This document shows, one piece after another, positions 46,085 through 54,487 of a stretch of DNA of 64,000 nucleotides. A program made the translations under genes and the position numbers. The stretch is taken from assembly GCA_963662645.2 (NCBI GenBank), contig OY759762.1, positions 496,001 through 560,000 of the forward strand. The letters are read 5' to 3'. The DNA is from Aldehydirespirator sp963662645 (lineage in GTDB: Bacteria > Actinomycetota > Acidimicrobiia > Acidimicrobiales > Aldehydirespiratoraceae). The notes beneath the pieces were generated by a model. The model did no database searches and had not been told where the DNA came from. It worked only from the letters and a program-made list of their open reading frames with translations. Numbering within the stretch: position 1 is the first letter of the stretch; each line of letters begins with the position of its first letter.

Positions 46085-47239
46085 ATGATCATCCTCTCAG
46101 ACGGCAAGACGAACGAGGTCGCGCAGCGGACCGACGCCAACGGGGCTCTTTGGGTGCGGCTCGGCGAGCTTCCCGACGCCACCGGCTGGCAGATGAAGCC
46201 GCAGGGCGCATGCCTGGGCGACATATGCGTGCCGCTGCCGGAGAACAAGCGCGATGAGTGGATCGCCGACGCCGACGACTGGGTGTGGTTCAACTACTCG
46301 GAGTTCGCCGACATGATCGGCCAGAAGCATGTGCGCGACGGCGACGTGTGGAGCCTCGGCTCGGTGCCCGAGGTCCGTCGCATGGGGCTGGAATCCGCGA
46401 TCGCCCCCGACTTCGAGGTGACCGACCGCAACGGCGACACGCTGAGGCTCTCCGACCTGCGCGGCCACAAGGTGGTGATGTTCACCTGGGCCTCCTGGTG
46501 AGGCTGCCGCTTCAGCCTGCCGGTCTGGCAGGAACTGTACGAATCAATCGGTCCCGACCGGTTCGAGCTGATCAGCGTGGCCCAGGACTCTGGGGGCTCC
46601 GAGGCAACCGACAAATGGTTCGACCGGGCCTCGCCGACCTACCGGTGCGTCGTCGACCCGACCCACGAGATCAGCTCGCTGTTCGGCTGGGTGAACGTGC
46701 CGTCAGCCGCATGGATCGACGAGGACGGGCAGATCATGCGCAGCAACGAGGGGGTGTACCCGGCTGAGACCACCGTCGGGTTCGGCCTCGGCAAGGTTCG
46801 CATGGGCGACGACTCATTCGCCGAAGCGACCCGCGACTGGATCGAGCAGGGCGCCGACAGCGAGCACGTCTTGTCGAGCAGGGAGCTGGCCAAGCGGCTC
46901 AAGCCCATCGACGACGACAAGCTGCTGGCCGAAGCGACGTTCAAGCTCGCGCTGCACTTCGAGGCGGAGGGCGACAGCGAGCGTGCCCTGAAGCACTTCG
47001 CCGCGGCCCAGGAGCTGGCCCCCGACAATTGGAACTACATGCGGCAAGGCTGGACCCACAAGGGCACCGCCTATGCCATCCTGCAGATACTGAGGCGGAT
47101 GGGCGACCTGCGCAAGAACACCGACAAGAGCTTCTACGACCCCACCGGCCTGCCCGGCGAGAACTACCGCCGGTACACCGGGCCCGAGTGGCTATGGACC
47201 CCCGCCGTCCGCCGCATGAAGCAACTCCTCCGCCGCTGA
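46085..47239 (+). CDS. Thioredoxin-like redox protein, probable selenoprotein (TGA at 46499 read as Sec139)
   Basis: One frame of 384 codons is interrupted only by TGA at 46499-46501. On both sides it is one redoxin domain: APDFEVTDRNGDTLRLSDLRG, VVMFTWASW, then TGA, then GCRFSLPVWQELYESIG and later VPSAAWIDEDGQIMR. The TGA occupies the place of the first redox cysteine of the WC-type motif, giving Sec-Gly-Cys. A 6-bp hairpin with loop GGTCT follows 14 nt after the TGA (46516-46532), as bacterial SECIS elements do. The N-terminal 105 residues form an extra domain. The C-terminal 120 residues are helical and TPR-like (KLLAEATFKLALHFEAEGDSERALKHFAAAQ). No selA, selB, selC or selD is in the window. 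If Sec is not inserted, this is a pseudogene. Confidence 0.75.
46513..46537 (+). promoter_or_regulatory. SECIS-like stem-loop downstream of TGA
   Basis: CCTGCC (46516-46521) and GGCAGG (46527-46532) pair perfectly around GGTCT. CAG and CTG outside can extend the stem past two bulged A. The distance from the TGA and the GGUCU apical loop match the E. coli fdhF SECIS, where G and U of this loop contact SelB. Confidence 0.7.
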
Positions 47240-47393
47240 CGGAGCGCGACCCTGCCTCAGGTGCAGACCTGCCATGGCTCCTGCGGCTGTTGGACGCTCA
47301 TCTTGCAGTGACTAGCGGCCAATCGGAACTGGATGCGTCTGCGGGATCGGAATTGGGCTTCGTCATGTCAAAAGGGGCTCATATCCTGTGGCC

Positions 47394-49757
47394 ATGCGCC
47401 GACGCCTCGCCGCCGTTCTAGTTGCGACCGCGATCATTGCGGCCGGTTGCGGGGGTGGTACCGACGACGCCGACCCGTCCCCTGCCGCGGCTCCCACAGA
47501 AGCGGCGGACGCCGCCCCCACGACCTCCGCAGCCCCGGAAGCAGACGACACGAGCTCCCCGGAGGCCGCGGAGACAACCAGTCCCGAGCCGGAAGAAGCA
47601 GCTCCCGAGCCGGGCGACGCTGCCGTGCCGTCGGATCAGGGCGAGGCCGTGGCCGATCCCAGCGACGCTTACTTCGCGCTGGAGCGCGTGCTGGACATCA
47701 GCATCGAGATCGCGGCCGAGGACTGGGACACGCTGCGCCACCAGACCCGCACGTTCGAGGACCTGATCGCGGAGATCGAGGAGTACGGCCTGTCCCGGCC
47801 CTTCGCCGGCATCTACACCTGGTTCAGCGCCACGGTGACTGTGGACGGCGAGACCCACGCCGAGGTCGGCGTGCGCAAGAAGGGCTTCCTGGGCTCCCAG
47901 AGCGACACCAAGCCGTCGCTCAAGCTGCGGTTCGACAAGTACGTGGACGGCCAGTCCCTCGGCGGGGTCATGGAGCGCATGACCCTCAACAACAGCGTCC
48001 AGGACCCCTCGATGGTCAACACCTGCCTGTCGTACCGGGTGTTCGCCGCGGCCGGGAGCCCCGCGTCCCGCTGCAACTTCGCCACCGTGTCGGTGAACGG
48101 CCGGGATCTGGGGCTGTACGTCCACGTCGAGGAGATCAAGGCCCCGTTCCTGGCCCGCCACTTCGACAGCGCGGCGGGCAACCTGTACGAGGGCACGATC
48201 AGCGACTTCACGCCGGAGTACCGGGGCACCATCGAGAAGAAGAACAACGAGGACGCCGCCGACTGGTCGGACATAGACGCCGTCGTGGCTGCGCTGGAGG
48301 ACGAGTCCGACGCCGGACTGGAGGCCCTGGGAAAGATCGTTGACCTGGACCGGTTCCTGTCGTTCTGGGCGACCGAGGTTCTGGTGGGGCACTGGGACGG
48401 CTACGCTGGCAACCGCAACAACTACTGGTTCTACCGCGAGCCCGGCGGCCGCTTCGTGTTCATTCCGTGGGGCACCGACGACACGTTCCACCTGCGCGAC
48501 GACCCCAATCCCTTCGACAACATCTCCGACCCTCCCCCCTCGGTGCTGGCCCTCACCGCCATCCCGAACCGCCTGTACAACCACCCCGACTGGCGGGTCA
48601 AGTACGCCGCCCGGCTCAAAGAGATCCTGGACGCTGCGTGGAACGACGAGGAGCTGCTGGCTGCAGTTGACGAGATGGCCGCCATCGTGCAGGAGCACGC
48701 CCTCCCGAAGGCCCGGGCGGCCGCCGCCGAAGACACCGAGCGGGTGCGCAAGTTCATCCTGAAGCGCAGGGGCGAGATCCTGGCCGATCTCACCCCCGAG
48801 CCGCCCGACTGGCCCGAGCCCGAGGCGTACGTCCTGCCCGCCGACGCGTCGGGGACCCTGGAGTTCGCCTTCGAGACGACCTGGGGAAGCAACGCGAGCC
48901 CCAACCCGCTGGAGGAGGGGACAATCAGCGGCCTACATCTCGACGGATCCCCCGAATCGGTGGAGGACATGGGAGTCTTCGCCGGGCACTCCAGCCCCGA
49001 CGAGAGCGGCCTGCTGCCCGAGATCGACAAGCCGGCTTCCATCATCGTCGCGGGACTGGACGACGACGGCTCGCTCAGCGGCATGACGCTGGTGGTGGAT
49101 CCCGGCCTGCTGGCGCCCGGCGCCCGGCTGGTCATCGGCGCCGACGCGGTCGCGGGGGGCGTCTGGTCGATCCCGCCGGGCGCGGCGGCGCCGGACTGGT
49201 TCTCGCCGTTCACCGAGGGCACGCTGCAACTGTCGGAGGCCGCGGCCGCGCCCGGCGCCGCCATCGCCGGCACCTTCTCGGGCACATACGGGTTCGGTCC
49301 GCCGCCCGCCGCAGACGACCGCAACGGCGCAGACTCAGACAGCCCCGCCGCGGGCCCCGCCGAGGTTCCCGTAGTCATCAACGAGGTGGCCGCCAAGGGC
49401 GACCCCCTGGACTGGTTCGAGCTGCACAACACGTCGCCGGACCCGGTAGCGCTAGTGGGCTTCGTAGTGGCCGACAGCCTCATCGACGCCGGCAAGCGGG
49501 TCGCCTTCCCGGCCGACGCCATCCTCGGGCCGGGCGCCTACATGCAGTTCTCCACGGACAAGGACGGCTGGCCCGGCTTCGCCCTCGGCGGCGACGAAGA
49601 GCTCGGCATCTGGCTGGCAGACGGCACCTACGTCGACAGCGTCGACTGGGACGAGGGCCAGTCCCCCGAAGACCACAGCTACGCCCGCATACCCAACGAC
49701 ACCGGAAACTTCCAAACGGTGAACAATCCCACCCCAGGCACCCCCAACCAGCCCTAA
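47394..49757 (+). CDS. CotH-kinase-like lipoprotein with a C-terminal lamin-tail domain
   Basis: About 787 residues. The lipobox IIAAGC near residue 19 predicts a lipid anchor after signal peptidase II. A Pro/Glu/Ser/Ala-rich spacer (about 25-95) follows. The central region (about 100-470) is CotH-like, with VRKKGFLGS, KPSLKLRFDKY, the conserved MTLNN, YVHVEEI and FIPWGTDDTFH. CotH proteins include atypical secreted protein kinases. The C-terminus (about 660-787) is a lamin-tail (LTD) domain, VVINEVAAKGDPLDWFELHN through YARIPND. ATG at 47394 or GTG at 47388 may start it. Confidence 0.82.
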   Translation: MRRRLAAVLVATAIIAAGCGGGTDDADPSPAAAPTEAADAAPTTSAAPEADDTSSPEAAETTSPEPEEAAPEPGDAAVPSDQGEAVADPSDAYFALERVLDISIEIAAEDWDTLRHQTRTFEDLIAEIEEYGLSRPFAGIYTWFSATVTVDGETHAEVGVRKKGFLGSQSDTKPSLKLRFDKYVDGQSLGGVMERMTLNNSVQDPSMVNTCLSYRVFAAAGSPASRCNFATVSVNGRDLGLYVHVEEIKAPFLARHFDSAAGNLYEGTISDFTPEYRGTIEKKNNEDAADWSDIDAVVAALEDESDAGLEALGKIVDLDRFLSFWATEVLVGHWDGYAGNRNNYWFYREPGGRFVFIPWGTDDTFHLRDDPNPFDNISDPPPSVLALTAIPNRLYNHPDWRVKYAARLKEILDAAWNDEELLAAVDEMAAIVQEHALPKARAAAAEDTERVRKFILKRRGEILADLTPEPPDWPEPEAYVLPADASGTLEFAFETTWGSNASPNPLEEGTISGLHLDGSPESVEDMGVFAGHSSPDESGLLPEIDKPASIIVAGLDDDGSLSGMTLVVDPGLLAPGARLVIGADAVAGGVWSIPPGAAAPDWFSPFTEGTLQLSEAAAAPGAAIAGTFSGTYGFGPPPAADDRNGADSDSPAAGPAEVPVVINEVAAKGDPLDWFELHNTSPDPVALVGFVVADSLIDAGKRVAFPADAILGPGAYMQFSTDKDGWPGFALGGDEELGIWLADGTYVDSVDWDEGQSPEDHSYARIPNDTGNFQTVNNPTPGTPNQP

Positions 49758-49792
49758 CCCTCAGCACCACCGGTCGTAGGCGTCCTGTGGGA

Positions 49793-50356
49793 TCACGGGT
49801 CGCTCTCGATCTCGTCTGCGCCTTCCGGTGCTCGGGTTTGCTGGCCAGCGCCGCCCGTCGTGGCGGGGTCAGGGGTGCTGCGCCGCTCTATGGCCGGGGC
49901 CGGGGGCACGAACGGCTTGAGGTGCTGCACGACGTCGCTGTAGAAGCTGATCACCGCGTCGAGCACTGAGTCGATGAAGCCCTTCTGGCGTTTGGTGCGC
50001 CGGCCCAGGCCCAGCGCTGTGGTGTGGCGGATCTGGAAGCGGGCGGGCGCCGGCTTGCCCGCTCCCAGTCCCCGGCAGGGGTTCTCGCGCAACTCCTCCA
50101 AGGTGGCGGCCACGGGATGCCTGGCGTTGCGCGCGTAGGTGTCCACGAGCAGCGATCCCGGAGACGCCTTGAGTTGGCTCCCCTCGACGGCCGCGTCACG
50201 GACCGCGGTCCAACTCTCGCCCATGTCTGCGAAGTCCAGAACCCCGGACTTGGGGTGCGACAGATACCGGATGAGCTCTTCGAGGATCCAGGCCTGCTCG
50301 GGGTCTTCGACGCCGCGGTGGGTGTGCTCCTTTACCGCCTCGGACATGATCAGCAT
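49793..50356 (-). CDS. Protein of unknown function, possibly a fragment
   Basis: 187 residues. The ILEELIRYLSHPKSGVLDFADMGESWTAVRD segment looks conserved, while the last 40 residues are a low-complexity Pro/Thr/Glu tail. The abrupt start within what looks like the middle of a domain suggests that an N-terminal part is lost. It is divergent from the ATPase gene at 50453 and could belong to the same accessory module. Confidence 0.5.
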   Translation of the reverse strand: MLIMSEAVKEHTHRGVEDPEQAWILEELIRYLSHPKSGVLDFADMGESWTAVRDAAVEGSQLKASPGSLLVDTYARNARHPVAATLEELRENPCRGLGAGKPAPARFQIRHTTALGLGRRTKRQKGFIDSVLDAVISFYSDVVQHLKPFVPPAPAIERRSTPDPATTGGAGQQTRAPEGADEIESDP

Positions 50357-50452
50357 CCATGACAGGTGATGGACCGCGACCGTCTGAATCGGCGTCCGCT
50401 AAGCCGCCACCGACCTTTATGCCAGCAGGTCGTCTGCACGGCCAGCAGTACT

Positions 50453-51625
50453 ATGGCGACCGTGCTCGAGCGAATCTACATCCACAACTACAAGTGCCTG
50501 GTCGGCTTCGACTTGAGTCTTCAGGAGACAGTCCTGCTGCTCGGCCGCAATGGAGCTGGGAAGACAGCCGTGCTCGACGCGATGTTTGGCCTTCGCGAGC
50601 TTCTCTCGGCCAGAGCCAAGATCACCGACTGGGACGCCTTCCACCCATCAACGCTGACACGCTGGCAACCCGAGAGCTGTCAGGTGTTCGAGCTGAACGC
50701 CGCAGCCGATGGCGATCGCTTCTGTTACCGCCTCAAGATCGAACACGACACCGACCGGCGGCAATCCCGCGTCGTTGAGGAGAGCCTCACCGCGGCCCAG
50801 ACACCACTATTCCAGTGCCATCTGGGCGAGGTGCAACTCTATCGCGACGACGGCTCCGAGGGCCCATCGTATAGGACGGACTGGAGCGAATCCGCGCTGG
50901 CACGAGTGGTGCCGCAAGCGTCCAACACCCGTCTCACCGCCTTCATGGATGCGATTCGAGCGACGGTGGTATGCACGATCCGCCCTGCGCTGCTGCGAGC
51001 TGAATCGACCGGCGAGGTCGCTCTCCTGGATCGCTATGCGGAGAACTTCGTGGACTGGTACCGCCACGTGGTCCAGGAGAACCCGACCTCGTCGAGTGGA
51101 CACGTCAACGCGCTGAAGGCGGTGATCGAAGGATTCACCAACATCCACCTCCAGAGGTCCGGCCTCGATAGCAGGGCGCTCATGCTCGACTTCGTCGACG
51201 GCGACGGGTACCTCGGCGGAGGGAACAACCTCGCCACGGCGACCGGCCGCGGCGAGCGACACTACAGGCTGCGCTTCGACGAGCTCTCTGACGGTCAGCG
51301 AGTGTTGGTGGTCCTCTACGCGCTGCTACACCTGAGACAGCCCGACCGGGGTGTGGTGCTATTTCTAGACGAACCTGACAACTATCTGGCCCTACCGGAG
51401 ATACAGCCCTGGCTCATCGAACTTGTGGAACTCTGCGAGGAGACCCCATCGCAGGCCGTCATGTGCTCACACCATCCGGAACTCGTCGACTACCTCGGGC
51501 CGGACTGCGGACTCCTCCTACGAAGAGGGGAATCCGCAGTCACCGCCGTCCAACCCGCAGCGTCCCTCGACGCGGACGCAAGCCTGAAGATCTCCGAGTT
51601 GATCGCGCGGGGCTGGGACAGTTGA
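50453..51625 (+). CDS. AAA/ABC-type ATPase of the OLD/RecF-like class
   Basis: 390 residues from the ATG at 50453 (MATVLERIYIHNYKCLVGF). Walker A is GRNGAGKT (about residue 31), the ABC signature is LSDGQRV, Walker B is VVLFLDEPDNYL (about residue 304), and the H-loop is SHHPELVDYL. Such ATPases pair with nuclease or TOPRIM partners in defence systems such as OLD, PARIS and RloA-RloB. The next gene overlaps its stop by TTGA. Frame sequence before 50453 has no family character. Confidence 0.85.
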   Translation: MATVLERIYIHNYKCLVGFDLSLQETVLLLGRNGAGKTAVLDAMFGLRELLSARAKITDWDAFHPSTLTRWQPESCQVFELNAAADGDRFCYRLKIEHDTDRRQSRVVEESLTAAQTPLFQCHLGEVQLYRDDGSEGPSYRTDWSESALARVVPQASNTRLTAFMDAIRATVVCTIRPALLRAESTGEVALLDRYAENFVDWYRHVVQENPTSSSGHVNALKAVIEGFTNIHLQRSGLDSRALMLDFVDGDGYLGGGNNLATATGRGERHYRLRFDELSDGQRVLVVLYALLHLRQPDRGVVLFLDEPDNYLALPEIQPWLIELVELCEETPSQAVMCSHHPELVDYLGPDCGLLLRRGESAVTAVQPAASLDADASLKISELIARGWDS

Positions 51626-52164
51626 ACCGCAACGTCCGCCTCATACTGGTGTGCGAAGACCGCCAACATGAGGCCTTCGCTCGGCGATTTCTGCGCAGGA
51701 GCGGATGGAACCTGCGCCACTTGCGCGTCGAACGATCTCCGCTGGGCCGGGGATCAGCCGAGCAATACGTGCGGGAGCGCTTTCCGATGGAGCTTAGGGC
51801 CGTGCGCTCCAAGTCGACTGAGAACGTCGGCCTGATTGTGATCATCGACGGCGACGACCAAGGCGTGGCAGGCCGCAAGCGCTCGCTGCATCAGGCTTGC
51901 AGCGACCGCGAAGTTGCGCCACCCGGCGACGGCGACTGCGTGCTCGTCTGCGTGCCTACATGGAACATTGAGACGTGGTTGGCCTTCCTCCAAGGCGAGG
52001 TCGTCGACGAGACCAGGCGGGACTATCCGCGCCTGGACCGCCCGAGAGACTGCGAGCCGCATGTCCAGGCACTCGCGACAATGTGCCGCGCGACGACGTC
52101 AACCGCCGAGTTTCCGCCATCGCTGGAAGACACCTGCACCCAATACCGGCGCATCTTCGAATGA
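51622..52164 (+). CDS. TOPRIM-like / DUF4276-like partner of the ATPase
   Basis: 180 residues, TTG start overlapping the ATPase stop. A strand and Glu in LILVCEDRQHEAFARRFL, followed by VGLIVIIDGDDQG with the D-x-D pair, and VPTWNIETWLAFL have the layout of TOPRIM-like nucleases found beside such ATPases. The exact family is uncertain. The pair is probably an antiphage module in which the ATPase senses and this protein acts. Confidence 0.65.
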   Translation: MNRNVRLILVCEDRQHEAFARRFLRRSGWNLRHLRVERSPLGRGSAEQYVRERFPMELRAVRSKSTENVGLIVIIDGDDQGVAGRKRSLHQACSDREVAPPGDGDCVLVCVPTWNIETWLAFLQGEVVDETRRDYPRLDRPRDCEPHVQALATMCRATTSTAEFPPSLEDTCTQYRRIFE

Positions 52165-52222
52165 CAGGCACAACCTCCAATTCGAATCTGTGAACGAGCG
52201 GCCCGGTCGTCGGCATCGCTTG

Positions 52223-54313
52223 TCAGCGTTGTGCGCCGAACCAGGCGTCGTGGAGCTGCTGGTAGACGCCGCTCTCGATTAGTTCGAGCAGAGCGAGATC
52301 GATGCTTTCCTGCAGCTCGGCGTCGTCCTCGCTCAGCATCAGGCCGTACTGAACCCGCTGGAAGTCGGCGCCCACCGTGGTGACCTCGCCGGCACCCTCA
52401 CGCGCCGCGTGGAACTGCAGCACGGGAGCGTCGAAAAGGACCGCATCGACGTCTCCTTCCGCCAGGAGGGGGTAGGCGTCCTCGACGTCGTCTACCAGCA
52501 CCGGGCCCACGCCGATGGAGGGCAGGTATGTCTCCCCGGCGGAATGGGTGACCGTCGCCACCCGGCGGCCGGCCAGGTCCGATGGTCCCGAGATCTCCGA
52601 TCGGAGTTCGGTGACGGCCAGAGACGAGGCGATGGCCGCGGTGAAGCTGGCAAAGACCAAGGTCCCGAGAGCGATCCACACCAGCGCGAGCAATCGGCCC
52701 TTGGTCCCCCGGGCCACCTTGTCGCCGTAGCCGACGGTGCTCATGGTCACCACCGACCAGTAGAACGAGTCCCAGATGCCCCGGCCGTACGGAGTCGCGA
52801 AGTCGGGGTTGTCACGACGCTCCAACAGCCAGACCAGGTGGGCGGCTACCAGCACAGCCACTCCGAACACAACCAGCAGCCACGGCAAGTCCGACGACGC
52901 CACAGCGCCTAAGAAGGCGAGGATACGGTCGCCCACGCCGCGCGACGCGTCGTTGGGAATCAGGATCGTCAAGCCCGAATCGAGCACCGGCAGCGAGAAG
53001 TCGACGATTCCCTCACGCGACCCGGTGATGGCCACGCCGCCCAGACCGACCTGGGCGACGCCGCGGTTGATGTCGTCGACCTGCTTGGCCACCGTGTCCA
53101 CCGCGTATATGTCGGCGGACTTGCCGAGCTTGGCCGCGACCAGACGCACCAGTTCCACCTCGAAGCCGCTGTAGGTGCCGTTCTCGTAGATCACGAAGGG
53201 AGGCAGGGCCCGGGCCGCAACGGTCAGCGCTCCCCCGGCGGCCGTCTCGTCGGCCGCGGTGTCGTCCAGCCCGACCGCATCGGGGTCGGCCGCAAGAATC
53301 CACCGGTCGACCAGCCCCGCATTGTCAGCCACCCATTCGGATGCGTGGTGCCTGATGTCTTCGGGATCTCCGCCGTGGGTCACCATCAAGACGTTCTGCG
53401 CCGATATGTCGTCGAGGGGGATCACCACCTGCTCCAGCAGCGTCCGCACCGACGGGTTGGCGTCCAGGAAGCTCGAGTTGGCGACGGCCCGGATGTCGTT
53501 GGGGGGCCATCCGGTCTGGCAGGGATCGTTGGCGCATCCGGGAATCCCGGCGATGGTGGTCTGATCGAGCGCTGAGGCCTGCTCTGCGGGCAGGGACGGG
53601 AACGGCGTCTCCAACCACACGACGTCCGTGCCGGGGACCAGCTCGCCCACCGTCCAGTTGGGCGTCCACGTGAAGTAGAGCACGGGGTGCCCGGACCGGT
53701 AGCGGTCGATGGTGTCGGTGATGAGGGGCGAGTAGTCGCCCTGCACATGCTCCACCGTGCCGGTCAGGCCGTAGGCCTCCAGATGGTGGTCGATGGTCGC
53801 CGCGCACGACCATCCAACGTTGCAGCCCACCAGGTCGGCCCGGCCGTCGCCGTCGCGATCGAAGACCGCGGCCACGTCAGGGTCGGCGAGGTCGCCCAGG
53901 TTGAAGATCCCGTGCTGGGCGGCACTGGCCGCATCGACGAAATAGCCCTGCAGCGCCCCACCGCCCACCGAGATGCCAACCTTGGACACCTCGGTGCCGT
54001 CGGCGATGAAGACCTCGTGCGCCGGGAACCAGCCGTTGGCCCACAGGTCGACGTCGCCGGCTGCCACCGACTCGTAGAACTCGGCGTTGTCCATCGTCAC
54101 CGGGCCGTCCACCCGATAGCCCAGCCGCTCCAGAAGGAGCTTGTAGACCTCCGCCTGGAACCAGCCGGTGTCCCAGGTGGCCCGAGCCAGACGAACCCGG
54201 GGCTCGTCTTCGGACCCGTCCTGCGCCGCCGCGGCTCCCATCGGGACGGCCAGCATGACTGCCACGAGCACCACGATGGCGATTGAGGCTCGGCGCATAG
54301 GCGGCACCCGCAT
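52223..54313 (-). CDS. Betaine-binding / glutamate-receptor-like potassium channel fusion
   Basis: 696 residues. A signal peptide (1-30) is followed by an OpuAC/ProX-type glycine-betaine-binding domain (about 38-330) with WFPAHEVF and the DRDGDG loop. From residue 360 on there is a GluR0-type ligand-binding domain (S1, about 360-460). TM1 is at about 474-497, the pore loop carries TVGYGD (526-531, the K+ selectivity filter), TM2 is at about 539-564, and S2 runs from about 565 to 690. The order S1-TM-pore-TM-S2 is that of prokaryotic ligand-gated K+ channels. The extra betaine-binding module in front is unusual. The gene is divergent from a BCCT betaine transporter. Sensing of extracellular osmolyte and release or uptake of K+ is inferred. 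Confidence 0.85.
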   Translation of the reverse strand: MRVPPMRRASIAIVVLVAVMLAVPMGAAAAQDGSEDEPRVRLARATWDTGWFQAEVYKLLLERLGYRVDGPVTMDNAEFYESVAAGDVDLWANGWFPAHEVFIADGTEVSKVGISVGGGALQGYFVDAASAAQHGIFNLGDLADPDVAAVFDRDGDGRADLVGCNVGWSCAATIDHHLEAYGLTGTVEHVQGDYSPLITDTIDRYRSGHPVLYFTWTPNWTVGELVPGTDVVWLETPFPSLPAEQASALDQTTIAGIPGCANDPCQTGWPPNDIRAVANSSFLDANPSVRTLLEQVVIPLDDISAQNVLMVTHGGDPEDIRHHASEWVADNAGLVDRWILAADPDAVGLDDTAADETAAGGALTVAARALPPFVIYENGTYSGFEVELVRLVAAKLGKSADIYAVDTVAKQVDDINRGVAQVGLGGVAITGSREGIVDFSLPVLDSGLTILIPNDASRGVGDRILAFLGAVASSDLPWLLVVFGVAVLVAAHLVWLLERRDNPDFATPYGRGIWDSFYWSVVTMSTVGYGDKVARGTKGRLLALVWIALGTLVFASFTAAIASSLAVTELRSEISGPSDLAGRRVATVTHSAGETYLPSIGVGPVLVDDVEDAYPLLAEGDVDAVLFDAPVLQFHAAREGAGEVTTVGADFQRVQYGLMLSEDDAELQESIDLALLELIESGVYQQLHDAWFGAQR

Positions 54314-54487
54314 AGACGTGATTCGAGGCTAGCCGACGCCCGAGTGCTGCCGCGACGCCGACTATATGTGGCCCTTTGCGCCGTCGGGTGAAGCATGATA
54401 TTGTCCCCGTCCGCCTGGCTGCAGCCTGGTTCGCGCAAGTGCGCCAAATGCGTCCAGGCCCAAGGGGAGACAACCCGGAGGACCGTC

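Noticed and set aside
46085..46501. A 138-codon protein ending at TGA followed by a separate downstream protein
   Set aside because: Both parts belong to one redoxin domain in the same frame, and a SECIS-like hairpin follows the TGA, so one selenoprotein is the better explanation.
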